Shown: positions 1 through 11,634, counted from the stretch's first letter. The stretch: 64,000 nt of DNA from Alitta virens (GCA_932294295.1 OW028584.1:35597969-35661968); one strand, 5' to 3'. The notes: generated by a model from the sequence alone, not told the origin. Program-made: numbers and translations.

Positions 1-261
1 ACCAATGTCGGCCCGATGTCGCCCCAGATGGCATTCCAAATCGTATTGACATCGACACGATGTCGGGGATGTCAAAAAGATATAAAAACGAAGCTGGCCC
101 AATTTGGAATGCTATCTGGGGCACACACTGAGTCAACGTCAAAATGATGTCAGATGCTATCTGGGAAGTCTTCTACCTTTGTTCTAATAATATTGTTTCA
201 ACACAAAATCTTTCTTGACACAACTAAATCAATAAAGAACATATACATAACATGCACTTAC

Positions 262-443
262 GGATGGTATGTGGAGTAGAGAGAAACACATCGGCCTTCT
301 ACTGCATTGAACCAAATCTTGTAGACCAAGAAGTACTGAGCAATTAAGACTGATAAGGCAATTAAAGAACCAATGAGTATAAGAAGAACCATGAAGTTGA
401 ATATCATGCAGCACTGGTTTCCACCTTTATTCTTTTGTGCCAT
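262..443 (-). CDS. First coding exon of a small single-pass membrane protein (partial)
   Basis: The exon opens at an ATG at 443 and runs to a good donor (C|GTAAGTG, GT at 261-260), giving about 60 residues plus two bases, so the protein continues left of the window. A candidate acceptor CAG lies at 456-458, so this may be the second exon of the transcript with a short 5' leader. The peptide has a basic N-terminus (MAQKNKGG), a CC pair, one strong hydrophobic segment at about residues 12-38 and then a polar stretch ending STYHP. No family is recognised; it could begin a tetraspan-like protein whose other segments are off-window. A possible 5' UTR exon, GA...GACAG followed by GTAATT, lies near 2165-2270. 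The hydrophobic exon with matching splice sites is solid; identity is unknown. Confidence 0.5.
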
Positions 444-469
444 CTTTCTTTTAATCTGAAAGGTAAACA

Positions 470-1720
470 ATAAAAAAGATATGCTTCTTGAAATCTGCTC
501 ATTTGTGAGATTTGGTAGCTCGTGATGTCATTATCTATTGTTTGATGATGTCAGAGCAGAGGTCATTAAGTGCAATATTTTCAATGATAATTAAACTAGG
601 TTTAAAAGGAATATAAAAGAGTGGAATCTCTCTTATTTGGGTAGCAATGAGGATCAAGCTTGGCCACATACCTTTTGGATCAATAATTTAAATAAAAGGG
701 GTCAGTTGACCTAATTTTAAACAAAATACTTCTGGGAGTCCAATTTCTCATCAGCATAGATGGGGTAGGCCTACAGGAAAAAAAAAGCCCCGCCAAATCC
801 CTGTTCCATCAGAACTCAGAACAATTTATTCAAAATATCACATATTAAAATATGTGCATTCGGGAGTGGCTTTCTAAGGCAGAAATCCTGACGCTATCAA
901 GGGCCACACTCTAGTTAATAAACAAATGAACAAAATTTCAAAAATACAAACCATGATCATTTTAAGACTTTTTAGTAATGACACTGCAGATGTATATAGG
1001 TACAGTCACTAATGTAATGTCAGTGTTAATGAAAATGATGAGTTGGGAGAGGGATGATGAATCATTGATGATGCTGGTTTGTCCATTTAAATGAAATTCA
1101 CATGCTGTCAGAACTTAGCATTTTCTAGATTTGAAGGTACAGAGCCTCAGTGATCCCCACACCCCAGAACTGAAGGATGGAGGTATTATTCAGGAAGTTT
1201 ATTTAAGCATGACAAAGACAAATTAATTCCACATACAAGAGGAAAAGAATAAAAGAAGAATCCCAAAGGGAACCGATAGAAACAAAAAGATAACTTTAAG
1301 GAGGGGCAAAGAGGAATCCCAGAGGGAACAAGATAGAACACCCAAAAAATTAAAAATTAAGAACACTGAAAAGAAGAGAATAGTCGAGGAAATAAATTTT
1401 CTTAGGTACTCATGAGATGAAAAACTTAAGACAAATATAACAGTTTTGTACATGGCAAGCTGTGTCATATGAATTGATGTATTTCTTAAAGCCATATAGG
1501 CTATGAATTTTATTAGTTATAATCGAAGGGGTATTATTATAAGTGTTTGGAATTCTATAAGAATGTTGTGTGTTATGTCTGTGAATATCGGAGTATTTTT
1601 TTAACATATGGTCACCGAAATATTAAGACATACAGACAGACATACAACTCTTTGTCCCATTATACTCGATAGATATGATTTTCTCAGTAGTTCCTATGGT
1701 AAAGAATCGATATAATGAAT
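470..1720. other. Intergenic/intronic, no gene seen
   Basis: AT-rich sequence. The longest reading frames here (about 90 codons near 1223-1495, minus) are hydrophobic low-complexity translations without splice or family support. Nothing else is recognised. Confidence 0.5.
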
Positions 1721-1765
1721 TTATGTGATTTTTATCGGTGCAAATTTAACCATGAAAAAATCATT

Positions 1766-1815
1766 ACTGGATGCTTTCCAGGGTCCATATACGCAATCCA
1801 GGGTCCATATAATTT
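1766..1815. repeat. Short direct repeat, GGGTCCATATA
   Basis: CCAGGGTCCATATA occurs twice within 35 bp (near 1777 and 1797), separated by cgcaat. It is a small tandem duplication of unknown role. Confidence 0.5.
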
Positions 1816-1969
1816 TCTGTACTTACATACATGTATTTATAATTGGTACCAAATCAATCAACCATCAATCAATGATTTTTAAGGTAATTCACACTTTGGT
1901 TCTCATATATTAGTAACCATTTGACCATCTTAACGGACTTCGTAATACATGATCAGTGATAAAGAAAAA

Positions 1970-2060
1970 AAAAAGAATAAAAATCTTTATTGAAAGTCTG
2001 ATTAAAATACAAACAAAAACAAAAGCATTAAAACGCTTTTCACCGACAAAATAAAACATA
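1970..2060 (-). mobile_element. Probable LINE 3' end remnant
   Basis: On the minus strand the sequence reads AATAAAGATTTTTATTC at its end, preceded by an A/T-rich 3'UTR-like stretch. This resembles the 3' ends of other LINE remnants in the window. No coding part is recognisable. Confidence 0.3.
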
Positions 2061-4860
2061 ACACAATTTAATAGCAATACTTAATTGGATTTGTCTTAAG
2101 GTGGAATTAATACCAAAGTAAATATAGAGTTAATTTTGTATCAGGCTAGAATAGAATTACCTGTCAATCGAAGTGAGGTCATGCACGTGTTGCAATTAGG
2201 CCACTGACATTGGCTCTGTCGCTCGTTTCATAGGCCTACCCTGTAAATTTCCTGAACTTGGCTATAAATGACAAATGTATAATAATTAACAAGTCCTTGT
2301 ATGTAGTGATTGTTAGGCTGCAAAGAAAGTTCAACGTCCTGCAGCAGCTCCTGTATTTACAGTACGTATTGGATCTTCTTGCAGTAAGTTATTTTTTCGT
2401 AGCTGGAACTTATTGATTTGTGTCAACAAGCAAAGTGATATTTCATTGGCTCAAACTGAGCAGTGCTGACATTGCACTTTACAGTCTTATACAACTATTA
2501 CAAGTATGCTGCATGAATGCTTTATCAAGTCTATACAAACATTTGTGTTCTGTTCATCCACTTCAAAACTGACAAAGTAATCAATGTTAAAAGATAAAAC
2601 CAGGACACTTTATTAGTCACAAAAAAACCATACACCTGGAAACAAAAAACACAGATTTATCTATAGATTTATCTATAGATTTATCTATATGTTAAAAGCT
2701 TTTTAATTTTCTTTTTACTATTCAGTCTCTGTGTTCTTAAAATGTCTACAGTTCATATTCAGTGTTTTTATGATACAATATTTTGGATTTTACTGTATAC
2801 ATTTTTTAATTACTTTTCCCTATCAAGGGTTTTCAAAAAAAAAAAAAAAAATGTACTCTATAGATTTATAGGCCTATACAATATATACATGTATATGAAA
2901 ATGGCGTCAAAGTATAATTTTAGTAAATCACATCCACTGTGGCCTCTCATGTACATTGCATTATCATATTAATTAATAATCATATATGATTTTTTTTAAA
3001 GAAGAAATAAATAAAAAATTAGATAAGCCTATCTAACCTATATCAAATAATAAGTCGAAAATCTTAACCAAAAAAAAATTAATAGTTATTTCGTCACAGC
3101 TATATCTTCTTCTAGGTAAAAAATATACATAAATAAAATAAAATAAAAATAGGCCTATGGAAAAAGATCGTATGGAGGACCCAATTGATGACCATATTTA
3201 GCGAGCCTTATGATGTCAAATGCTTAAATTTAATTGATGATGTCACAAACTAATGACAACGATTTCATTTTTTTCAAACCAAGAACGATGTTTTGTTTTG
3301 TTTTTGCCCCCAAACCTCTGCAAAACTAATCACAAATCACTATGTATTTGTATATAATATAGCGCCTGTTTCAGAATTGGATTCTGCTCACCGGCGCTTG
3401 GCATTGAGTATGGAATCAGGGGTAATTCTGTGTTGGTGCAATGTATCTTGAGCTATCTTAGTATCAGAGTTTGGTATCAGTTTTGGTATCAGAATTTGGC
3501 ATTAGTGTTTGGTTTTGGCAGCAGAGTTCCAGTGGTTTAGCAGGCCAGTGCTCTAACCATTAGGTTCTCTTACAAATGTTATACATACATAGAACTGTGT
3601 ACTAGGTCTACGACTAAAACATAAATGGTCAAAATAACAATATATATCATATTTAATGGCTGTAAAATATGGGCATGAATTTGGGTCCCCCATACTGCGC
3701 TAAACCCATTTTAAATGAAAATGTTTTTTCTTATATCTAATAAATCTAATTTTATCTTATTCTTAAAAAAAAAAATAGAAAATCGGTTGATAATCTTAAA
3801 CACAATTTTTAAAAAAATCTTAAAATGAATATCTTATCTTATCTTACACTTTAACTCAATAAAGACAAGACGTGGATAGTGGTTAGGTGTGGACAATAAG
3901 GGCCATTTTATTTGCGAAAAGCGTATTTAACACACACTGACATAACATGCATAACTGAAATGCTCTTATGGAAACCCTCAACATAAGTTACAGTAGTAGC
4001 AATAACCGTTTATAAACATTTATAGCAAAATGTAACAATAATGTCACACCAGATAATTAATAACATGTTACAATTACTTCCTCCTACAGCAATTAGGAAA
4101 TTAGTTTTAAATGACAATGTAAATCATGCATTGGAAATATCGTTACTACAAGCAACAGATTAAAGTAATGCTTAGGTAGATACATTGAAATGAAAGCGAA
4201 ATGTTAACCAGGGCTGGTGTAACCCCACTATAGACTTAAAGGAATCGGTAGTTTGTAAATTACACCATACAAACTTCATGCAGACTTAATTCTAAGTGCT
4301 TTTAGACTAATACACAGCAGAAAGGCTCATGGCTGATTAGCTAAAGTAACTAAGCAACTATAAGAAAGGAAATACAAGGAAAAAACTAGGAATTTTGATC
4401 GGCAGTACCTACACCTCTAATATATGGTAGAGGGGGGGGGGGGGGCGGGCGAAGATTATACGGCTGGCTGGCCAAGGTCATGATTAGCCACTTGAGAGCG
4501 CTGATGCGCATAGAGGAAGCGGAAGGTGAGAATGCTCTATTTATATTAATTACATTTATTACCCTGCAAATAAATTATATTAAAAAAATAATTGTTGGCA
4601 ATTTTAAAGTAAAATATTTACTGATCCCCACATCTCAGCAGAAGTAGATATGAGATTTCTGCCTGAGCTGTTCAGAGCGCAACAACGTTATGCATCTACT
4701 GATTGTGATGTCATAAAGACTTCTCATTATTTGTCATCAGACAATGGGCATTGCTTAGTTTGTTTCTCATTGATCAGCAGATTGACAGAGCACACTAGGT
4801 ACTACTGTTAGGAAATTACTAATATGTAGCTGTCAATACCAGGAGTGAGCGATCCAATAG
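2060..4860. other. Gene-poor stretch with simple repeats
   Basis: No credible coding exon is seen in 2.8 kb. It holds a short (ATTTATCTATAG)n array at about 2655-2690, poly-A runs at 2836-2851, a TATCTTATCTTA tract at about 3828-3845 next to AATAAA (an L2/CR1-like tail, degraded), and a 14-base G run at 4432-4445 followed by GCGGGC. A minus-strand stretch at about 3515-3575 (CTAATGGTTAGAGCACTGG) looks like a tRNA-type A box and may be a decayed SINE head. Confidence 0.45.
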
Positions 4861-4884
4861 ATGTATATTTATATGGCGACTTAA

Positions 4885-5248
4885 AGTTACTTTGTCTCCA
4901 GATTTAGCAAATTCAAGTAATTATATAAACCAATACTGCCTTCTTGTCTCATGATATTTTTCACCATTACATGCCCACTTTTGCACAACAATTTAGTCAT
5001 AATTTACAATAAATACTTTACATATTAGTTATTCATGCCATCAAAACTCAATATGGAAAGAAACCCAGTGTTTCCAATGTTTTAGTCTGGATTTTCTCTC
5101 AATTGATGGATTATTTATTTTTAGTAATTAATGTCTGATAAAATCATTAGTTCACACAAATTTAGTGTGTCCTGATTAATATAGGCTTTTTTCCAACTAT
5201 TTGAGGAGTCTTAAGTAGCAAATTGAAAATTTCACAGACAGTGCAGCT
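4885..5248. mobile_element. TTAA-flanked MITE, copy 1
   Basis: The element is bounded by TTAA at 4881-4884 and at 5249-5252. Its ends form an imperfect inverted repeat: AGTTACTTTGTCTCC at the left and AGCTGCACTGTCTGT at the right (minus). It has no coding capacity. TTAA target duplication is known for piggyBac- and Kolobok-type transposons. Two further copies with the same left terminus lie at 14721 and 19170. Confidence 0.6.
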
Positions 5249-5763
5249 TTAAATGTTACTATCTCTGTTCTTTTAATTAGACTCTATGAAGGTTTTTAAT
5301 TTTCAAAATCGAACAATAAATAACAATTTTAGAGGCAAAAGAAGTCAGGGAATTGTAAGGTTTTTTGTTTTTTTTCAGCCACCATAGGGCACTGCGATCG
5401 TTTACAACCATCCCCTGGTGTGAAAAAACGTCATCGTGAAAAATGTTTGGTGCAGGAGTGGCTCACGCGAACGTCATCAATTCGAATTTGTCACATCTGG
5501 TGGGTTCCTCTTTAACATAAACATTTCCACCTTTAGAATTGTTACTGTCAGAAACAAGTTTTTTCAAGTTTGATGCTGGATGTGTATTCATTACAAAATT
5601 ATGGACATCGTTGAACCGACAACGTTGTTTTCACGTGATGACGTAGTCTCGTTCTGGCCCATTATTGGTCAAGAAGCGATTAAGTTGATCTTCCATAGGA
5701 AGCCTCTTTTTGGGAAACACACAGCTCTCTACGGGAAGTGAGCGACTTCGGCACTCGATCTAT

Positions 5764-6780
5764 TATATATATATAGATTTTATTGACATGTAAAATATCA
5801 TAAGTGATACATATGTCATTCAGTTAAAAGATAACATGAAAGAGACATTAATGTAAATACAGAAAGCAATAAAATTTCAATAATCAAGGTTCCAGCCACC
5901 AAGTTAACTTATAATACGTGTTTAAAATCGACATACACAATAGAAAAAAAAAATACAAGCCGCTAATAAAAACATTTCACTCTTAAAGTCCAAAACATGA
6001 CAAGCACATCATAACTAATAAACTAATAAACTAAATTAATAACTGTGTGGATACAGGAGATGGTTTTCTCTACACATCGGCTTGAAGGAGAAACTTTCCT
6101 AAACTATTTAATAACTCAGGTTCCTTGTTTGTCATTATTGCTGTAAACTTAGTTATATCATCTAGAGACAAGAAGTTGTTAATAAATTTAGTTGCATTCA
6201 AAAAAAGGTTAATACGGTGTTGCTCATTACCAGGACAGACAATCAAACAGTGAATTTCGTCTTCTACAAAGTTTAACGTACACTTTTCACATATTCTATT
6301 TGGAGCAGGAATTATTGGTTTATGGTGTCGACCTGTTTCAATCTTCAGGCTATGTGAACTTGTCCTAAATCTAGCTATTTTAGTTAACACTTTGCGAATT
6401 TGTTGCAATTCAAGATAAGGTTCTATTCTACAATCAGTTTTAAATAGTTTATATGTCCTAAGTTTTGGTTGTTGTGAACTGTCATTTATTGCATTTATAA
6501 GTCGCTCATGTTTGGCTTCATAGAGTCTTAGTTTAACTGTGTTAGAGATATTATCAATGTCAAAGTTTCTGAGGTTACTAATATCATATTCAATGTTGCA
6601 GTTATTTAATACATGACACACTTTACTGAACCAGTTATTTCCATTTACTGCATTCACATAAATTTCCTTCTGAAAATTTAAACATTTCTTAAGTAAACTG
6701 TCATCAGGTGCTCTTTCCAATCTTATCCAGTAATTCACCATTCTAATTTTCTGTCTGACATGCAATGGGAATCTACCTGT
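5764..6780 (-). mobile_element. 3' end of a non-LTR retrotransposon
   Basis: A minus-strand open frame at 6765-6070 encodes about 231 residues typical of the region after the reverse transcriptase in CR1/RTE-like LINEs. It shows the pattern KIARFRTSSHSL...R.C..C.....EDE.H.L..CP..., a Cys/His cluster near the C-terminus. A 3' UTR follows and ends in AATAAAATC and an AT dinucleotide tail at 5764-5775. No RT catalytic motif is included, so this is a 5'-truncated copy. The frame is intact over 230 codons, so the insertion is probably fairly young. Confidence 0.75.
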
Positions 6781-6885
6781 TTCACAAAAAATTATAATAA
6801 CCTCAAGGTAACATCATTCATGGCGCAAAGAGATTTCCACATTTCGGCCAAACAGAGAGCAGTATTTCCTTCAGTCAGGAATTTA

Positions 6886-8220
6886 CGGAGCCCCTAAGAG
6901 GACATGGCAGAAAAAAAATTAAATTTTCCCGTGCGCACGAGTTAATGTAAGAAAAAAATATTTTTTTCCCATGCGCACGACTTAATTTACGAAAAATATA
7001 TGTTTTTCCCGTGCGCACGAGTTAATTTAAGAAAAATATATATTTTTCCCGTGCGTATGAGTTAATTTATGAAAAAAATATTTTCCCTGTGCACAAAAGT
7101 TAATTTACGAAAAAAAAAAAATTTCCCTGTGCGAAAAGTTTATTAACTCGTGCGCACGAAAAACATTTGGTGCGCACGAGAAACATATGGTGCGCACAAG
7201 AAACATTTGGTGCGCACGAGAAACATTTTGTGTGCACAAATTCTATCTGGATAGTTCTGCATTTGTGCACAAGTCAAAAATGCTGTTCCTTGCAATGAAA
7301 AATAGTCCCTGCAGTAAACTGCAATGAACAAATCAATCAATCAATCACACATATGGTATATCAATAATCAATCAATCAATCACACATGTAGATGTTATAT
7401 CAATTGATCAATCAATACCCATCTATCTATTTACCCATTTATATCTATCTGTCTGTCTAGCTGTCCCGCTGTTTGTCTGTCTGTCTATCAAGACTCAAGA
7501 ATACTTTATTTTGACCATATATTTACATACATAAATCTATCTGATGTTACAACTATATAAACTCTGTCTATTTATCTATCTATCTATCTATTCATCTATG
7601 TGTGTATGCTTGTTTATCAAAGATGTTTGTATATGTGACTATATGTATATAAATGATTATTGAATTTACAGAGCAAAAGTACAAATACATGTACATATAC
7701 AAGATTGCCATCTTTTGGTAGAACATGTAATTTCATGTGCTTAGTTGAAAACCCCATCTTTCTTGCACTTTTAGTTGCTGAAACAATACATTTTTGCAAT
7801 CAAGATATTCTAATGAACTTTCTGACATATGTCCTAATTGGCTGGGGTCACTGAGTGCACTTCACTACAGAGTGCTCGGCCATTGAATGGAACAGCATTT
7901 TTAAATCCTAGTAAAACAAAAACTATTAGGCCTAGATAAACGTTAATTATGTCGTGCGCACGACTTAATTATCTCGTGCGCACGACTTAATTATCTCGTG
8001 CGCACGACTTAATTAAACGGAAAACAATTTTTTGTACGCACCAAATGTTTCTCGTGCGCACGACTTAATTACTCGTAAATTTACTCATGCGCACGAGAAA
8101 AAAATATTTTTTTCGTAAATTAACTCGTGCTCACGGGAAAAAACAAAAAATTTTTCTTTAATTTACTGGTGCGCACGGGAAAATTTTATTTTTTTCTGCC
8201 ATGTCCTCTTAGGGGCTCCG
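6886..8220. mobile_element. 1.3 kb TA-flanked TIR element with palindromic subterminal arrays
   Basis: The left end CGGAGCCCCTAAGAGGACAT is repeated inverted and perfect at the right end, and both ends are flanked by TA (6884-6885 and 8221-8222). The inverted similarity extends well past 40 bp. Inward of each TIR are tandem units centred on the palindrome CGTGCGCACG, spaced 40 bp at the left (6931, 6971, 7011, 7051) and then about 20 bp (7155-7220), and about 22 bp on the right (7953-8010). The interior (about 7320-7900) holds (ATCA)n and (TCTA)n microsatellite and a decayed LINE-like tail near 7490-7560. No transposase is present, so the element is non-autonomous. Its termini resemble those of the 6 kb element at 42080. 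Confidence 0.75.
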
Positions 8221-8420
8221 TAGGAATTCCCTCTCAGCACAGAAAGCTAAAACAACTTTTGGTATGTGAACAACAGTTGAAGTGTGGGCATAAGTTGTGA
8301 GATCAGTAATTTAGGCCTGTGCATGAGGCTCCCACTGGGGGCTCTCTAGTTCCCTGAGTGCAGAAACACTCAGGTTGGGTCTAGCAAATTCATTTGATAT
8401 TTACATTTTAGTTCATGACT

Positions 8421-9010
8421 AAAAAAATGCATTCAGCGGTTTCTCAGAAAACTTCATGCAAGCAAAATCTAGTAAATTTCAAGTTATGTTTTTGAAACCA
8501 ACTCGTAACACAATGTCTGCACCAAGCTTAAAACAAATAGAAGATCCTGTAATTGAAGATGCTGTAATTAAAGCTAGTGATGTAGTTACTTTACTTGGTG
8601 TCTCAACTGTCTATAAATTAACCTTTGATTCACAATTCAAATGTTTATTTAAATTCAAAGAGAAGAAAATCTTATTTAAAACTTTTGTATTATCAAATTT
8701 TAACTTTTGTCCAGTTGTATCAAATTTCTGTAGCAAATCATCACGTAGAAATATTGAGAAAATTCAAGAACAGGCACTTTGTGTTCAGATTATAAAAGTT
8801 CTTATTCAAAGCTCTCACAAAAAAGTGGGTATAAGACTCTACATGTCAACCGATTAAAGACTATAGCTATTGAAGTATTCAAATGTATTCATATAAATTA
8901 AATACATCATTCTTCAATGAAATGCTTACTGTAAAGGAAAGTAATAGGAATCTAAGAGACTCATCAATATTGTTTGTTCCAAGACCTTTTCTTCTTATGG
9001 CTCTCACTTG
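8421..9010 (+). mobile_element. CR1-like LINE fragment (RT C-terminal region)
   Basis: The frame from 8456 reads MQAKSSKFQVMFLK and later SNFNFCPVVSNFCSKSS..NIEKIQEQAL, hallmarks of the post-catalytic part of CR1/Jockey-type reverse transcriptases. The frame closes at 8857 and further related residues continue in another frame to about 9010, so the copy is frameshifted. A central portion between the two motifs seems deleted. It belongs to the same family as the LINE at 35449, which has MKANPSKFQAICL at the equivalent place. Confidence 0.7.
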
Positions 9011-9520
9011 AGAGAAATGTTGACTTGATAAGTTTTAGAAAGCTGTTACACACAGGCCTGCATTGTTTTATATTTTGTCTTATTTGTTGTTTCCTATTGT
9101 TTTAGTATTGTTTAAAGCCCCGGTCTCACATAGCCGGTTTTGCCGTAGTGAACCTGTAGTATTACATAACGGTTATGCAATAGCTTTTTTCGCCAGGTTG
9201 GCGACAGATTCTGGCGGCAAAAAGGAGTGTGGTATCACCCGATGTGTGACTCGCTGGGTTCTACGGGTAACCCCAGGGGTTCTACGGGTAACCCGCCGGC
9301 TTCCACGGGTGACTCGCCGGGTTACGGCCACTTAGTGGACAAATTCCAGGGATGACTCGGCGGCTTCCACGGGTGACTCGCCGAGTTCTATGAGTAACTC
9401 GACGGCTTCTACGAGTTACGCAACGGCTTCTACAGGTAACTCTAATTTTAAAATATAACGACGGGAAAGTCGGCGGGTTTAAAGTAGTAGCCGTCGGGTA
9501 TCCGTACAACACGTTGAGTG

Positions 9521-9595
9521 TCTCCTGGAATTCAACGTTTTTCCCGTACATTAATTACCAAAATATATAAATAGGGGCTGCATCTCTTGCTCTTG
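9521..9595 (+). promoter_or_regulatory. Promoter copy A of the Harbinger element (TATA box)
   Basis: About 75 bp including TTTTTCCCGTACATTAATTA and a TATA-type ATATATAAATA at about 9563-9573, then GGGCTGCATCTCTTGCTCTT. A near-identical copy lies at 11103-11190. Position about 200 bp upstream of the transposase ATG fits a core promoter. Confidence 0.55.
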
Positions 9596-9778
9596 ATCAT
9601 TCTGTCTCCAGCTGCAGAAGAGAAAAAGACCATGTACATGCATCAACAAGAACGAAATAGAGCCTTGCTACTAGTAGCTGCTCAGGCCAATTATACATTT
9701 AATTTACAACTTGCTTGTGTGATGACAACACTAGCTGAGGAGAGGAAGAGAGAAGAAGAAGAAAACTGGCAGCCATGA
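9587..9778 (+). CDS. Short frame upstream of the transposase
   Basis: This 63-codon frame ends in a TGA that overlaps the transposase ATG (ATGA at 9775-9778). It is rich in Glu/Lys/Arg near its end (EERKREEEE) and reads like the variable leader seen before the basic RRRRR..WWVRPW region in Harbinger transposases. It may be an N-terminal extension now out of frame by one base, or an upstream ORF. Its function is unknown. Confidence 0.35.
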   Translation: MLLIILSPAAEEKKTMYMHQQERNRALLLVAAQANYTFNLQLACVMTTLAEERKREEEENWQP

Positions 9779-10962
9779 GGAGGTGGAGGAAAAGGAGGAG
9801 GTTTTGGGTGAGGTCCTGGCTGTTGAGAAGACCTCAGGTGGGATATTATGAGCGTCTACTGAATGAACTGCTCGTCGAGGATACCCAAAGTTACACCAAC
9901 TTTATAAGAATGGAACCAGCCATGTTTCAAGAGGTCCTTGGCAAAATTGGTCATAGGATTAACAGACAAAACACCTTCTGGAGGAAAGCTTTGGAGCCAG
10001 GACTCAGACTTGCCATCACCCTCCACTATTTGGCAACTGGAGACAGCTACAGGTCCCTCATGTATGGTTTTAGAGTGGCCCACAACACCATCAGCTCCAT
10101 AGTTCGAGAAGTCTGTGAAGCCATAATTGCAGAGTATTCCGATGATCTCCCGGCCTGCCCCACAACTCCAGAAGAGTGGAGACAAGTCGCTGAACTATTC
10201 TTTTCCAGATCGAACTTTCCTCATTGTGTTGGAGCCATTAATGGAAAGCATGTGGTCATCAAATGTCCTCCCAGAGGTGGTTTTGTGTACTACAACTGCA
10301 AGGGATACCACTCCATTGTACTCATGGCTCTTGTGGATGCTGACTACAAGTTCCTCAATGTAGACTGTGAAGCTAACGGAGCTGGATCGGACGGAGGAGT
10401 TTTTAGCACGACAGTCCTGAGGGAAGCACTTGAAGAAAGGATCCTTGGGTTACCTCCACCTAAACCAAATCTTCCTGGTAACCAATCTCTTCCCTACTTC
10501 ATTGTCGGAGATGATGCTTTTCCTTTGAGAACCTGGCTGATGAAGCCACCGTCCCTCAGAAACATGACCAAGGAGCAGAGGATATACAATTACCGACTCT
10601 CCCGGGCAAGAAGAATTGTTGAAAATGCATTTGGGATCCCAGCAGCAAGGTTCAGGTGTCTCCAGACTACCATGACACGGAGAACCAAGACAGCGGAATC
10701 CATAGTCATTGCATGCTGCTGCCTCCACAATCTGATGAGAATAAGGTATCCAACTGGCCAGAACATCATGGTGGACCAGGAAGATCCAATCACACATGTA
10801 ATCACCCCAGGAACTTGGAGGGCAGCTGGAGAAATCGATGAAATGCCACCACCCACTAGAGGCCATTCTATGACTGATGTAGCCAAGAATCAACACCAGT
10901 ACTTGGTCGACTATGTTAATTCAGAGGAAGGAAGTGTGCCATGGCAAGATGACATGGTATAA
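9775..10962 (+). CDS. Harbinger (HARBI1-like) DDE transposase, full length with D156N change
   Basis: An uninterrupted 395-residue frame. The N-terminus has a basic WVRSWLLRRPQ..YERLLNEL block, followed by a helix-turn-helix-like segment (about 78-115) and a DDE_Tnp_4-type nuclease domain (about 150-318). Recognisable motifs are GAINGKHV (153-160), VDADYKFL (187-194), SDGGVF (205-210), GDDAFPL (245-251), RRIVENAFG (279-287) and CCCLHN (314-319). In this family the first motif normally reads GAIDxxH, with a catalytic Asp; here codon 10240-10242 is AAT (Asn156). The later Asp and Glu positions are present. The frame is otherwise open, suggesting recent loss of activity or a functional exception. 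Confidence 0.9.
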   Translation: MRRWRKRRRFWVRSWLLRRPQVGYYERLLNELLVEDTQSYTNFIRMEPAMFQEVLGKIGHRINRQNTFWRKALEPGLRLAITLHYLATGDSYRSLMYGFRVAHNTISSIVREVCEAIIAEYSDDLPACPTTPEEWRQVAELFFSRSNFPHCVGAINGKHVVIKCPPRGGFVYYNCKGYHSIVLMALVDADYKFLNVDCEANGAGSDGGVFSTTVLREALEERILGLPPPKPNLPGNQSLPYFIVGDDAFPLRTWLMKPPSLRNMTKEQRIYNYRLSRARRIVENAFGIPAARFRCLQTTMTRRTKTAESIVIACCCLHNLMRIRYPTGQNIMVDQEDPITHVITPGTWRAAGEIDEMPPPTRGHSMTDVAKNQHQYLVDYVNSEEGSVPWQDDMV

Positions 10963-11102
10963 AGATACCACAAAACAACCCCGGCCTTTTTCAAGGCCAC
11001 CAAATGCTCGCAAAAGAGCAGACCATGTACACTTCTTGTGTTAATAAAAAAAAATAGTTCCTGTCTGACCCCACCAAAAATAAACACCATCCCAGGTAGA
11101 TT

Positions 11103-11190
11103 TCGTCTCTCCTGGAATTTGACGTTTTTCCCGTACATTAATTACCAAAAATATATAAATATGGGCTGCATCTCTTGCTCTTGATCATTG
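11103..11190 (+). promoter_or_regulatory. Promoter copy B of the Harbinger element
   Basis: This near-duplicate of 9521-9595 has the same TTTTTCCCGTACATTAATTA block, TATA stretch (ATATATAAAT, 11151-11160) and GCTGCATCTCTTGCTCTTGA segment. It lies on the same strand 140 bp after the transposase stop. Autonomous Harbinger elements carry a second gene, so this probably drove it; no such gene follows here. Confidence 0.5.
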
Positions 11191-11206
11191 TAGTACTTGT
11201 TCAGAA

Positions 11207-11634
11207 CTTTGTATTATTTTTTTGGTTCAGAAGTGCCGTAGTTGTTTCTTGTTCAGAAGTGCCGTATTTGTTTTTTTTTGGTTTAATAGTTTTCATATTT
11301 CTTTAGCAAACAAAGTTGCAATTAACTTAAGTGTGGTGTCAGGGTAAATAATTTTGAGCAAAGAAGACATAATCTTTTTGGTTCAGAACTGCCGTAGTTG
11401 TTGGTTGTTCAGAAGTGCCGTAGTTTTTTCTTGTTCAGAAGTGCCGTACTTTCGTCATTTTTATTATTTTCATGGCAGTATCCTAGAAAAAAATACGGCA
11501 GTTCTGAACCAAACAAAAAATACGGCACTTTTGAACAACTACGGCACTTCTGAACAAGAAACAACTACGGCAGTTCTGAACCAAACAAAAAATATGGCAC
11601 TTCTGAACAACCAACAACTACGGCACTTCTGATC
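11207..11634. repeat. Fold-back array of TTCAGAANTGCCGT units
   Basis: About twelve copies of a 14-base unit (TTCAGAAGTGCCGT or ...CTGCCGT). The first six are in plus orientation (about 11207, 11224, 11250, 11380, 11406, 11433) and the rest inverted (11494-11632). The centre of symmetry is near 11470 and the arms could form a hairpin of over 100 bp. The array occupies the place where the element's second gene would be expected. It may be a nested MITE or amplified transposase-binding sites. Confidence 0.7.

Noticed and set aside
1223..1495. 90-codon hydrophobic minus-strand frame
   Set aside because: Low-complexity Phe/Leu/Ser translation of an A-rich strand with no supporting signals.
9063..9551. 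Arg/Thr-rich frames (RVTRRLPRVTRR)
   Set aside because: Products of the GC-rich subterminal repeats of the Harbinger element, present on both strands.
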